A stretch of DNA of 64,000 bases from CAVWUA01 sp963758025 (lineage in GTDB: Bacteria > Planctomycetota > Planctomycetia > Isosphaerales > Isosphaeraceae), in contig CAVWUA010000006.1 in the NCBI GenBank assembly GCA_963758025.1, positions 806,001 to 870,000 on the forward strand, read 5' to 3'. How positions within the stretch are numbered: position 1 is the stretch's first letter; every line of letters begins with the position of its first letter. Shown piece by piece: positions 51,194 through 62,980 of this stretch. A model generated the notes under the pieces. The model saw only the letters and a list, made by a program, of their open reading frames with translations, was not told where the DNA came from and searched no databases. The translations under genes were made by a program, and so were the position numbers.

Positions 51194-51742
51194 ATGACGA
51201 CCACGACCCCAGTTTTTGAACCGCCAGGCCCGGAGCTTGCCCTGGCGATCCGCGAGGACCATGCCCGCGACCGCTCACGCATGACCATGATGACAGCCCG
51301 CGCGCACGGGGTTCCCGAGCAGGCGGTCGTCGAGGTCCTTCGCCGTGACGGCTGGCCCATCCACCGGCTCCGCGACGGCGTTTTCCGCGATTTGATGGAG
51401 GGACTGCCCAAGCTCGGCCCTTTGCGCGTGTTCGTCCGGAGCCGGGGGGCCGTGATCGAGTCGGTCGGCCAGTTCGGCGGCTACTCGGAAACCGGCCCGT
51501 TCTTCAACGTCCAGACCGAGACACTCGACATGCACATCCTGCCGGACGAGGTGGCCGCGATCTATGCCGTCCAGAAGCACGGCCACGACACCGATTTCGT
51601 CACCCACTCCTTCCAGTTTTTCGACCGCCACGGGGATGCCGCCTTCAAGACGTTTCTCTGGGAGGATTTCCCCAAGGTGCCTGAGGCCCGGATCACGGCG
51701 TTCCACGAACTGGTCGGACGCCTGGCCGACGACACCGTGTGA
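51194..51742 (+). CDS. HutX/ChuX-like heme-utilization protein
   Basis: 182 residues from ATG 51194, preceded by AAGGAG. The first 60 residues are a helical start with ARAHGVPEQAVVEVLRRDG, like the ChuX/HutX N-terminus. The beta-sheet body has FFNVQTETLDMHILPDEV and the SFQFFDRHGDAAFKTFL strand pair of that family. Known members bind heme in the cytosol and pass or degrade it. No heme transporter genes adjoin it, so the role here is inferred from sequence shape only. Confidence 0.7.
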   Translation: MTTTTPVFEPPGPELALAIREDHARDRSRMTMMTARAHGVPEQAVVEVLRRDGWPIHRLRDGVFRDLMEGLPKLGPLRVFVRSRGAVIESVGQFGGYSETGPFFNVQTETLDMHILPDEVAAIYAVQKHGHDTDFVTHSFQFFDRHGDAAFKTFLWEDFPKVPEARITAFHELVGRLADDTV

Positions 51743-51890
51743 GCCGTTCCCCAATCGGACTCCTCGGCGGAATGCGCACTGGTCCGTGATTTGCTGGGAA
51801 AGGTCTTCCGAGTGAATCGGGGACAAGCGATGCTCCATTTGAGTTCGGCCCCAGGTGACTCCTCTTTGATACCGACGAGGGGCAATTTCG

Positions 51891-52628
51891 ATGACGAATC
51901 CGAACCAGACCAACCCGAACATGCAGATCTCGACCGACGACGCCGACCTGGCTGAAGCCGTCGAGCCGCCGGTCGTCGAGGAGAACGTGGGCGAAACGGC
52001 GAATGCGAACGCTGCCCAACCCCCGGCGCAGAAACAGGAACAACTGCCGCCGGAACTACGTCAAGGGACTCCGACCGCCGATCAGGTCCCCCGGGGTCAG
52101 ACGGGCGTCGACGGAGAGACCGACGTCTGGGAAGGGCGTTACTCCTTCCGCAACTTTGTTGGCCGTTTCCTGTTGCGGCTTGTCGCCACAGTCGCCTTTA
52201 TCGGCCTGGCCATTTACACGTGGGGCGGGTGGAGGGAATCCTCAGCCAACGACCCGATGACGTACGTGGCCATCGGCGCGGGAATCCTGGTGCTCGCGTT
52301 CTGGGTCTATCTGGTTTTCCAGATCATCCGGGCGCGGCTCTCCCACTACTACCGATTGACCAACCGCCGGTTGTTCGTCCAGACGGGCATCCTGACCCGG
52401 CGATCCGACCAGGTGGAGCTTCTGGAGGTTGAGGACGTGTACGTCAAGCAGGCGTCGCTGTTCCACCGCTGGTTCTCGGTGGGCACGGTCGTCGTTGAGT
52501 CGTCCGAGCAGAAGATGCCCACCTCATATCTCGTGGGCGTGGACGACCCACAAGCTGTCATGGATATCATCTGGCACTACGCGCGGATCGAGCGGGAGAG
52601 TTCCGCCGTCCAGGTGGACCAGGTTTGA
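51891..52628 (+). CDS. bacterial PH (bPH2/YdbS-like) membrane protein
   Basis: 245 residues. The first 75 are acidic and disordered (Asn, Glu, Gln, Pro-rich). Two membrane helices follow (FLLRLVATVAFIGLAIY and TYVAIGAGILVLAFWVYLVF). The C-terminal bPH domain has YYRLTNRRLFVQTGILTRRSDQVEL, EDVYVKQ and GTVVVESSEQ. This family is of unknown function and often associated with membrane or cell-envelope stress. About 150 bp after the HutX-like gene and 118 bp before the ferredoxin gene. Confidence 0.83.
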   Translation: MTNPNQTNPNMQISTDDADLAEAVEPPVVEENVGETANANAAQPPAQKQEQLPPELRQGTPTADQVPRGQTGVDGETDVWEGRYSFRNFVGRFLLRLVATVAFIGLAIYTWGGWRESSANDPMTYVAIGAGILVLAFWVYLVFQIIRARLSHYYRLTNRRLFVQTGILTRRSDQVELLEVEDVYVKQASLFHRWFSVGTVVVESSEQKMPTSYLVGVDDPQAVMDIIWHYARIERESSAVQVDQV

Positions 52629-52746
52629 TCGGAACGGAGGGCGGGAAACGTTCCCCGCGCTTGCCGAGGCCGGGTCGGCTCATTACCCTGATGAGGTCGT
52701 CCTTGCGGATTTCGCTAGCCAGAAAATGGTCCGGGAGCCTGCTGCC

Positions 52747-53070
52747 ATGCCCACCGTGACGGTTGAAGGGGAGAAGTCGTTCGAGGTCGAGCCGGGGAAG
52801 AAGCTCGTCCTGGCGATTGAAGACGCCGGAATCGACATCCTGCATCGTTGTGGGGGCAACGCCCGTTGCACCACCTGCCGGGTGCAGATCGTCGAGGGCG
52901 ACCCCGCGCCGATGAATGACCTGGAACGCGACCGTCTGGCCCGCGAAGGCGAACTCGGACCGGATATCCGCCTGTCTTGCCAGATTCACGTGGAGAGCGA
53001 CCTGACGGTCCGTGCCTTGATGCGGGCCTCCGAGCGGGGCATGACCCCCGGCCCCAGGCCCGAAGATTGA
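52747..53070 (+). CDS. 2Fe-2S ferredoxin (plant/adrenodoxin-like fold)
   Basis: 107 residues. The cluster ligands are Cys35, Cys41, Cys44 and Cys78, with the C-x5-C-x2-C...C spacing of beta-grasp [2Fe-2S] ferredoxins. Motifs RCGGNARCTTCRVQI and IRLSCQI surround them. It is a soluble one-electron carrier; its partner is not evident from the neighbours. I chose ATG 52747 because conservation starts at MPTVTVEG; a GGGAG is 9 bases upstream. The stop is followed by a hairpin shared with the convergent gene. Confidence 0.9.
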   Translation: MPTVTVEGEKSFEVEPGKKLVLAIEDAGIDILHRCGGNARCTTCRVQIVEGDPAPMNDLERDRLAREGELGPDIRLSCQIHVESDLTVRALMRASERGMTPGPRPED

Positions 53071-53104
53071 TCGGGGCCGCTTTTCCTGGGGTTCGTGATC
53101 CGAA

Positions 53105-53148
53105 GGTTGATGGTTGAATCAGGGAATTCCCGGTTTCAACCATCAACC
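53105..53148. terminator. hairpin between ferredoxin and zinc-ribbon genes
   Basis: 14-bp arms GGTTGATGGTTGAA (53105-53118) and TTCAACCATCAACC (53135-53148), with an inner GGGAATTCCC palindrome, between convergent genes. Likely a shared terminator. Confidence 0.65.
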
Positions 53149-53164
53149 ATGCCGGCTCGCTCGA

Positions 53165-53287
53165 TCAACCCTGTGCTTCGCTGCACTTCTTGCAGCGGGC
53201 GATGTGACGGCGAACACGCCCGCCGCAACGCTTGCAGATACCGAACTTTCCTTGGCGGGCTTTCTTCTTCCGGGGACGGTACGCCAC
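53165..53287 (-). CDS. 40-residue basic zinc-ribbon protein
   Basis: 40 residues from GTG 53287, with GAGGTG just upstream. Composition is very basic (VAYRPRKKKARQGKFG). Cysteines at 18, 21, 32 and 35 form two CxxC knuckles. It resembles ribosomal small zinc-ribbon proteins (L40e or L33-like) and may bind RNA. Conservation in other planctomycetes is expected from the composition, but I cannot check it here. Too short for most gene finders. Confidence 0.75.
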   Translation of the reverse strand: MAYRPRKKKARQGKFGICKRCGGRVRRHIARCKKCSEAQG

Positions 53288-53497
53288 GGGACACCTCATC
53301 TCTCTCTTGTGGCGGATCGGATGGGAACCGCCTCTTTTATGGGGTTGGACCCTCGCGGCAACCGTGCCGGAGGCCAGGCCGATCATTGTATCCGGGGGTT
53401 CCGCAAGTCGCCAGAGCGACCGGAATCGATTGAGCCGCTGACCGCGCCCGGCGAACTCGAATTCACGCCCTGCGGCCACCTCACGCGCCACCGACGC
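53288..53497. other. short intergenic region
   Basis: About 210 bp between two minus-strand genes. It supplies the GAGGTG site of the zinc-ribbon gene and probably its promoter. Nothing else is seen. Confidence 0.4.
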
Positions 53498-54422
53498 TCA
53501 AGGAGCCTTGGGCGGCAGGATGGTCAGACCACGGACGCCCTTCAGATCGAGCCGGAAGAGGGCGCCGGGCTGGCCGCCAGTGACGTAGAGCTGGCTCATG
53601 TCCGGCCCGGCGAAGGCGACGTTGGAGGTCGTCAGGTTGCCACCGGGATAGCGGCGGATGACCGTCCCTTCCGGGCTGACGACCTGAACCTGCCGCATGC
53701 CGTAGTGGGCGACGTAGAGATTGCCGTCGGCGTCGAGCGCCATGCCGTCGGGCTGGTTGTCGATCTGTCCTTCTCCCTTCGCGGGCAGCTCAACGAGTAC
53801 GTTCGGCTCACCGAGTTTGCCCGGCTCCCGCACGGGGTACGCGAGAATGCGGTTCTTCTGACTCTCGCCGACGAGCAGCTCCTTGCCGCCGGGCCGCAGG
53901 ACAACGCCGTTGGGGAACGCCAGCCCCGTGGCGACCGTGTGGGTGATCTCGTCCTTGTCCACGTAATGCACCGTGCCGATCGGGTTCTCCAGGCTGGAGC
54001 CGCCCGGGTCGGTGAAGTAGAAGCCGCCGTTGTCGGTATCGAGCGTCAGGTCGTTCGGCCCTCGCAGCGGCTGACCGTCCGACTCCTTCGACGCCGGGGC
54101 CAGTTCGCGCGAGGCCGTCCAGGTGGAGCACCGCATGGCGGTTCGCGTCACAGATCAGGTGGGTGCCGTCGGCCTTGATCTTGTGCCCGTTCGGCGCTCC
54201 GGTCTCCGCCCAGGTGTCGAGCTTCCCCTCGGGCGTGAGCTTCGAGACGATCTTGCCGTGCGAGAAGTACAGGTTGCCGTCGTGATCGACGACGACCCCT
54301 TCCGAATAGTCGTCCGTGCGCACGACCTCGATCGGCATCACCTCATCGACCGGGGGAAGGTCGGCGGCGAGGACCGGCGCGCTCACGACGGCCGCCACGA
54401 GAATGAACGAGAAATATCGCAT
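53498..54422 (-). CDS. SMP-30/gluconolactonase-like secreted protein (frameshifted)
   Basis: About 307 residues. A signal peptide (MRYFSFILVAAVVSAPVLA) precedes a six-bladed beta-propeller with SEGVVVDHDGNLYFS, LICDANRH, PNDLTLDTDNGGFYFTDPGG, FPNGVVLRPGG and PDGMALDADGNLYVAHYG. These match the SMP-30/gluconolactonase pattern, in which Glu, Asn and Asp bind a metal at the centre. The frame changes near 54110. It probably hydrolyses a sugar lactone in the periplasm; the substrate is unknown. AAAGGTG lies before ATG 54422. Confidence 0.8.
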
Positions 54423-54474
54423 ACGTTTCACCTTTGATGATTCCGAATCGATCGTCTTTTTTCACGAATATCGG

Positions 54475-55109
54475 TTACGCCGTGTCCGCGTCCAGGAGGT
54501 CCTCCACCAGGATCTGGGCAACCTCCTGACCGTCGAGAACCAGTGGGACAGATTGGCCGGGGCCATAGGTGTTCGCGGCATCATAATGGCCCAGGCCCTC
54601 ACGCACCACCGGACGGCTGTAAACTTCGACACGCCTGGCGATGAGGTTGAGGACCCAGTACACCGGCAGCAAGGACCGCGCGTATTGCTCCAGGGTGGGT
54701 CCGGTGTCCTCGCGGACGCTGGAGACCGCCACCTCGACGACCAGTCCCACGTCCACCGGTTCGGGGCGGCGACCTCGGCGCGTGTAGTCATCCGCCGCGC
54801 CCCGGACAAGGGTCAGGTCGGGCAGCGGCACCTTGTCTCCGGCCACCGTGATTGGGTTCTCCGGCCAGAGGCTCCAGCCGGGGGAAGGACCCTCGCCAGC
54901 GCCGTGACAAGTTTGCTGAAGGCGACCGCGTGCGGCAAGGTCTTGGCCATTTTCTCGTAGAGTTGCCCCTCCCAGAGCCAGACCCGACGGTTCTCGGGAA
55001 TGATCCCTTCATCGATCATCCGGTAGTAATCGTCCGCGTTCAGACGGTAGGGGGCGTCTGCGAAGGGCGCCACCGTCCCGCTCGCTGCCGGACCGGTCGT
55101 CACCGGCAT
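54475..55109 (-). CDS. Uma2-family protein (frameshifted)
   Basis: About 211 residues. The N-terminal part has YRLNADDYYRMIDEGIIPENRRVWLWEGQLYEKMAK, the usual Uma2 start. The frame shifts near 54870 at a CCCCC run; the next frame gives ENPITVAGDKVPLPDLTLVRG, DVGLVVEVAVSS and LLPVYWVLNLIARRVEVY. The catalytic Asp-Glu-x-Val arrangement is kept. Third Uma2 copy in the window, sequence-divergent from the other two. It lies 35 bp after the S9 peptidase gene, on the same strand. Confidence 0.8.
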
Positions 55110-55144
55110 GGATCGTCCTCCTTTTTTCGCGACGTGGCGGAGGC

Positions 55145-57301
<2,157 letters not shown>

Positions 57302-57493
57302 GATCGGTTCACTCCTTTTTGTATCCGGGGCCGAGGGGCCGGGCGCGACCGCTCGACGCGGGCGCCCCAGTGTACGGCGCCGATGGCCCCCTCGCCAGGC
57401 CGCGCGACGGACCGTTGCAGTCGGGCAGGGGGGATCTCACAATGGTTCCTTGCCCGAACGACGCCGCCAGAGCCCACAACGCCGAGGAGTCCC

Positions 57494-58742
57494 ATGCGCG
57501 ACTGCCGTTTCCTTCTGAGTCTGTCCTGGTTCTTGCTCGCCGCCGGACGCTCTCCGCGCGGCCGATGACGACCTGCCGCCGGTTTCCGAGCACGCCCGAA
57601 CCGTTCACAACGCCGGGATGCTGTTCGACGGCCACAACGACTTGCCCTGGCGGCTCCGCACCGAGGGGGATGTGACGTTCACGACGATCGACATCGCCGA
57701 GCGGCTCGATAGCGGCCAGACGGACATCCCTCGCCTGCGCGAAGGGGGGGTCAAGGCGCAGTTCTGGTCGGTGTACATCCCCAGCGAGCACCCCGACCCG
57801 TTCGAGACCGTCACCGAGCAGATCGACCTGGTGCACCGCATGGTCGAGCGCTACCCGGAGACGTTCGCCATCGCGCAAGACGCCGACGACGTGGAGCGGA
57901 TCGTCCGGGAGGGGAAGATCGCCGCCTTGATCGGGATCGAGGGGGGCGTCGCCATCGAGAACAACCTGGCGTTCCTGCGGGCGTTCGCCCGGCAAGGGGT
58001 GCGCTACATGACCCTGACCCACAACAGCACGCTCGACTGGGCCGACGCCGCGACCGACGACCCGAAGCACGACGGCCTCACGCCGTTCGGCGAGCGCGTG
58101 GTCAAGGAGATGAACCGGCTCGGGATGCTCGTCGATATCTCGCACGTCGCGCCGAGCACGATGGCCGACGCCCTGCGCGTCTCGCAGGCCCCGGTCATCG
58201 CCAGCCACTCCAGCGCGTTCGCCCTGGCCCCGCACCCGAGGAACGTCCCCGACGACATCCTCAAGCTCGTCGCGAAGAACGGCGGCGTGGTCATGGTCAA
58301 CTTCTACTCCGGCTTCATCGTCCCGGAGTACGCCCGCAAGTCGGCCGAGGCGCGCCGGGAATTGCGGGCGAAATACGCTGACCCGAAGGAGTTCCACGAG
58401 GCGTTCGAACGCTGGTACGAAGAAAACAAATTCCCGCGAGGGACGATTGGCGACGTCGCCGATCACATCGACCACATCGTCCAGGTCGCGGGGATCGACC
58501 ACGTGGGGATCGGCGGCGACTTCGACGGCGTGACCAGCGTGCCGGTTGGCCTGGAGGATGTCTCATGCTACCCTCGGCTGACCGAGGAACTCCTGCGGCG
58601 CGGCTACAGCGAGACCGACGTGCACAAGATCCTCGGCGGAAACGTCCTGCGGGCGTTCCGCGAAGCCGGCAAGGTCGCGAAGCGCCTTCAGGCGACGACC
58701 GCGCCGGAAGTCGATCAACCTCCGCCCGAACCCTCTCATTGA
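57494..58742 (+). CDS. renal dipeptidase-like M19 peptidase (frameshift in signal peptide)
   Basis: About 415 residues. The body has the M19 metal ligands: His and Asp in FDGHNDLPWRL, Glu in LIGIEGG, His in SHSSAFAL and a final Asp in GIGGDFDGV. The signal peptide MRDCRFLLSLSWFLLAAG at 57494 is one frame away from the mature part (ADDDLPPVSEHARTVHNAGM); a single indel near 57555 joins them. A shorter start at ATG 57618 would miss export. Zinc dipeptidase of exported type, divergent from the S9 peptidase gene. Confidence 0.88.
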
Positions 58743-58761
58743 TCTGACGAGATGAGGCCTC

Positions 58762-59791
58762 ATGCTGACGATTCCTGGTCGGCTCGGCGGCGTTCGTGAT
58801 CGTGATCGCCGGGATGCGTGCTGCCACGCCGATCCTGGTGCCGTTTCTGTTCTCGCTCTTCCTGGCGATTCTGACGGCGCCCCCTTTGAACTGGCTCCAG
58901 CGACGGGGGGTGCCGACGTCGATCGCCCTCTTTCTGGTCATCCTGATGGTCACGGTCCTGGGCCTGGTCGTGATCGCGTTCGTCGGCCGTTCGCTGGCGA
59001 ACTTCCTGGATGACCTGCCCGCGTATCAGCGCCGGCTGGATACCGAGAAGCTCGCGTTCCTGGAGTGGCTGGAACACCAGGGGATCGACCTGCCGAAGCA
59101 GGCGGAGCCGAACTTCCTCAACACCGGCTCGGCCATGGTGTTGATCCGTGGCCTGCTCAACGGCCTGGGGTTCGCCATCAGCAATGGCGTCTTGATCCTC
59201 GTCCTGACCCTCTTCTTGCTGCTGGAGGCAGCGGGCTTCCCGGTGAAGCTCCAGGCGTTGCCCGGCGACGCGAACCACTCGATCGGCCGGTTGCGGCGGA
59301 TCATTGACGAGGTGCGGCACTACATGGCGATCAAGACCTGGATCAGCCTGTTGACGGGGCTGATGGCGGGTGTCCTGGTCCTGGCGCTGGGGGTCAATTA
59401 CCCGTTCTTGTGGGGCCTGCTCGCGTTCCTCTTGAACTACATCCCGAACATCGGGTCGATCATCGCCGCGGTGCCGCCGGTGATGCTGGCCCTGGTCCAG
59501 CGCGACGCGGCGACGGCCGGCTGGATGACCCTGGGCTACCTGGCGATCAACGGCCTGGTCGGCTACCTGATCGAACCGCGCTGGATGGGCCGCGGCCTGG
59601 GGCTCTCGACGCTCGTCGTCCTGCTCTCGCTGGTCTTCTGGGGCTGGGTTCTGGGTCCGGCCGGAATGCTCCTGTCGGTGCCGTTGACGATGGTCGTCAA
59701 GATCGCGCTCGAAAGCTCGGAGGAGACCCGCTGGATCGCCGTGATGCTCGGTTCGGAAGACCCGGTGGAAATCCACAAGAGCCTCGTCTGA
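58762..59791 (+). CDS. AI-2E family transporter/permease (frameshift at start)
   Basis: About 342 residues. ILVPFLFSLFLAILTAPPLNWLQRRG and later GLLAFLLNYIPNIGSIIAAVPP mark the AI-2E/TqsA/PerM family, with about eight helices. ATG 58762 follows the dipeptidase stop closely, but its frame is open only briefly; the sequence GSAAFVIVIAGMRAATPIL in the next frame is the first helix, so an indel near 58783 is likely. ATG 58796 would lose half of that helix. Members export signals or exchange Na+; substrate unknown. Confidence 0.85.
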
Positions 59792-59868
59792 TCGAAAACG
59801 GGAACGGCGTTTGCCGCGTTTTTCGAGGTGGAGCACGACAACCCGAACCGAGAGAGGAGGACCGGACC

Positions 59869-60465
59869 ATGCCGCGCGGCCTACCCTGGACGCTGCTGGC
59901 CGCCGCTCTCCTGTGCGCGGGCGGCTGTGGTCAGCCGACAACCGAGACGACGGAGACGACGGACCAGACATCGGCCGAAGTTCTCGACACGGAAAACGTG
60001 GAGGCCACCATGAACCTGCGAAGCTTGGCATTCGAGGACGGCGGGAACATCCCCGCGAAGTACACGTGCGACGGTCAGGACATCTCCCCGCCCCTGAGCT
60101 GGGACGACGTGCCCGAAGGGGTCGAGACCCTCGCTCTGATCGTCGAGGACCCCGACGCCCCCAAGGGGACGTTCACCCACTGGGTCCTGTTCAACCTGCC
60201 GACGGATCGGACGAGCCTGGAGGAAAACGTGCCGAAAGACGGCGAAGTGGCCGGAGGCGCCCGCCAGGGGACCAACGGCTTCAAGAAAGTCGGCTACGGC
60301 GGCCCTTGCCCACCGAGCGGGACACATCGTTATATCTTCACTTTGTACGGTCTCGATACGACCCTGGACCTCGCCCCGAAGGCCACCAAGGAGCACGTCC
60401 TGGAAGCCATGAAGGGGCACGTCAAGGCCGAGGGCCGGCTGGTGGGGCGTTACTCGCGGTCGTGA
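59869..60465 (+). CDS. YbhB/YbcL-type (PEBP) lipoprotein
   Basis: 198 residues. The lipobox CAGGCG after LLAAALL makes it a lipoprotein; a Thr/Glu-rich linker follows. The PEBP domain has IPAKYTCDGQDISPPLSW, VEDPDAPKGTFTHWVLFNLP and YGGPCPPSGTHRYIFTLYGL, the ligand pocket of the Raf-kinase-inhibitor-like family. No enzymatic role is known in bacteria. GAGAGGAGG lies before ATG 59869. Its last 44 bp overlap the end of the convergent YndJ-like gene. Confidence 0.9.
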   Translation: MPRGLPWTLLAAALLCAGGCGQPTTETTETTDQTSAEVLDTENVEATMNLRSLAFEDGGNIPAKYTCDGQDISPPLSWDDVPEGVETLALIVEDPDAPKGTFTHWVLFNLPTDRTSLEENVPKDGEVAGGARQGTNGFKKVGYGGPCPPSGTHRYIFTLYGLDTTLDLAPKATKEHVLEAMKGHVKAEGRLVGRYSRS

Positions 60466-61458
60466 ATGGCAACAGGTTCCAGGCGAGCGCGCCGATGAGG
60501 CCGAACCCCAGGGCGTCGGCCGTACCGTGCCAGGCGCGCATCCGGGGGATGTCCAGCATCGGCAGGACCGCGAACGGCCGTGCGCCGTAAAGGGCCGCCA
60601 GAATCATCCCGAAGATCAGCGACAGACCGCAGACGCCCCACAACGCCCGGATCAGGACCGGGCGACCGCCGCGTGCGGCCAGCCGGAGGTGAAGCCCGGC
60701 CGCGATCCCTCCCGAGGCAGCCATCAGCCAGGCCGCCAGGCTTTCCACCAGAGGGTCGAAGTTCAGTTGCGTCGTCGTGATCCCGGTCGCCACCAGCGGG
60801 ACCGACGCGATCACCCCCCACGCCGCGAGCCGCGCAAGCGCCCGCCGACGACCAGGACCGCCAGTCCCGTCAAGATCGGCAGGATGAACCCCGCGTAGTG
60901 GAAGTGGACGGCCGTCAGCAGAACGATGACCGGCTCGAAGCCCAGGGGGCGGACCCCCAGCCGGTCCAGGAGTGTCCAGCCGCCGCCGATGGCCAGATAG
61001 ATCAATCCGGCGTCGATGCAAAGTGCGCCGGGCGACGTGAGGCCCCGTTGGCGGACACGGATCAGTCCCGCCAGGGCGACGAGCCCCGTCACCAGCAGCC
61101 AGGGGACCGCCAACGCGGCGGCCGTCCACCCGACGGGGCGGGTGAAGGCCACCAGCAGGAGCAACGCCGCGACCGGCTGACAACGGACGGCAACCCGCCA
61201 GAGTCCGGCCGCGCCGCCCATCGTCCCGGCACGCGCGGCCAGTCGCAGGCCAAGCGGGACGATCGTGAGGGGCCCAAGCAGGAGCAAGCCCGCCGCCCAG
61301 CCCGGCTCGAACGGCCGGGGCCGGACCCTCAACATCACGAGCACCCAGGCGATCGCGCCAATGAGAGCCGAACCATACCCGTAGAGTGCCAGGTCGGCCA
61401 GAATCGAAGGCGGTCGCCCCCCACGAGTTTCGGCGGTCTCAACCTCTTCAGAGGGCAT
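60422..61458 (-). CDS. YndJ-like polytopic membrane protein (frameshifted)
   Basis: About 345 residues with about ten hydrophobic segments. The sequence VIVLLTAVHFHYAGFILPILTGL is the YndJ-type signature. The frame shifts near 60840 between LAVLVVGGR and ALARLAAWGVIASV; downstream comes AWHGTADALGFGLIGALAWN. Function of the family is unknown; a transport or redox-membrane role has been suggested only by topology. It ends inside the convergent YbhB gene. Confidence 0.72.
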
Positions 61459-61507
61459 CGGGGTTCCTCAAACGTAGGGATGAGGGAGAAATGCCCGATC
61501 GCGACGC

Positions 61508-62875
61508 TTACAGCGTCTTCAGGTACTCGATCACCGCCATCCGGTCCTCTTCCGAGAGCCGATCGCCGAACGTGTGCCCCTCGTTGCCCAGGCCACGGTC
61601 GGCGGTATCGACGATGAAGCGCGACTCGAAGACGGGCAGGCGCGGGTCACGCGGCTCGACGACCGGCTCGAACGTCCAGCCGAGGTGCTCGCGGTCGTAA
61701 TGCTCGAAATCCGTCGAAGGGGGACGACGGAACCGCTCCGGGCGGGTCGAGGACTTCAGAAGGTTGTACACCGTCGGCACGGAGCCATTGTGCAAGTACG
61801 GCGCGGTGGCCCAGACGCCGTCCAGCGGCGGAGCCTGGTAGCCAGTATTCTCGGGGGCCGTCGGGTAGTTCTCGGCGAACCACGTCGAGTTGTAGTGCGC
61901 GACGAACGTGTCGGTCATCTGCTCGGAGCGGACCGGGTCGGTGCCGATGATCTCCAGCGGGACGATCTTGTTCGGGTAGTTTCCGTCCGGTCCATACGTG
62001 CCGTGGCAGCGGGCACACGTCTTGTTAAAGACGAGGCGGCCTCGTTCGGCCTTTGGGCGGTCGATCGGGAACGGATACGAAGGGGCCTCGATGCTCTTGA
62101 GATAGGCGTCGATGTCCCGGAACGTCGGCTCCAGCTCCTGGAACTGTTCGAGCGATAGCTCACCGAGCATGAACTGCATGTTACTCCGCGCGGAGCGGGC
62201 ATCGGTGCGGCCGTCGTAATACTTGGTCGATTTCCGCCCCAAGAGCCACCAGGCCGGCGTGTCCAACTCGGGCATGCTCGTCTTCAAGGGGAGCGGAATG
62301 ACCCGCCTCGACAGGTCCGTATTACGAAAACTCAGGAGAAAAACCGCCACCTGACCGGCGTTGTTCGTGCCCCTGGAGGAGTTCAAGGTAAACAGCGACG
62401 GCCCCACCGGCTGCCCATCGGCGCGGTTCAGGTCGGACAGGAGCGATTGCAGGTCGAGCTGCGAGTTGCCCAGGCCGACATAACTCTTGCCGCCGATCGA
62501 GCCGCCGTGACAGAGCATGCAGTCCAGTTGAATGCCCGTCTTCGACCCGTCCCGGCTCGTCGCCTTGCGCAGGCCCATCGGCAGGCCGTCGTTGGGATAC
62601 GGCGCGGGGTGCAGGCCATAGCGGCGGTTGAACGCGGCGGCGTACCCCTCCGGGTCGTCGTCCGGGTCCGGCGCCGGGAAGCTCCAGAGCTGGCCCGCCT
62701 TCTTGTAAGCGTCCCAGCTCCATCCGGGGGAGAGATGACTCTTCCCCGTCAGGGCGATCCGACCCCGCTCGGCCGCCGTCGTCGCCTCGGGCGGTCCGGC
62801 CAGGGCCGGAGAAATCCCATCGATCGTGAACAATGCCAGACCCAGCGCCACCCCGATCCCGAGTCGCCACCTCAT
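61508..62875 (-). CDS. secreted di-heme cytochrome c
   Basis: 455 residues from ATG 62875. A signal peptide (LGIGVALGLALFTIDGISPALA) precedes two heme c sites, CMLCHGG (about 125) and CARCHGT (about 285), followed by APYLHNGSVPTVYNLL, the family signature of the cytochrome c peroxidase/MauG-related proteins in planctomycetes. A Met or His further on should be the distal ligand. It handles electrons in the periplasm; the substrate is undetermined. 105 bp after it, the DUF1080 gene lies upstream on the same strand. Confidence 0.88.
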   Translation of the reverse strand: MRWRLGIGVALGLALFTIDGISPALAGPPEATTAAERGRIALTGKSHLSPGWSWDAYKKAGQLWSFPAPDPDDDPEGYAAAFNRRYGLHPAPYPNDGLPMGLRKATSRDGSKTGIQLDCMLCHGGSIGGKSYVGLGNSQLDLQSLLSDLNRADGQPVGPSLFTLNSSRGTNNAGQVAVFLLSFRNTDLSRRVIPLPLKTSMPELDTPAWWLLGRKSTKYYDGRTDARSARSNMQFMLGELSLEQFQELEPTFRDIDAYLKSIEAPSYPFPIDRPKAERGRLVFNKTCARCHGTYGPDGNYPNKIVPLEIIGTDPVRSEQMTDTFVAHYNSTWFAENYPTAPENTGYQAPPLDGVWATAPYLHNGSVPTVYNLLKSSTRPERFRRPPSTDFEHYDREHLGWTFEPVVEPRDPRLPVFESRFIVDTADRGLGNEGHTFGDRLSEEDRMAVIEYLKTL

Positions 62876-62980
62876 CGCACCATCCTCAAACAGCAACAGC
62901 GAGTGAATGCGGATTCTGCTCACTATTGTATAGGCAATGGCACGCGAAACGGAAACGGGGGGCGCCGATTCTCCGCAACC

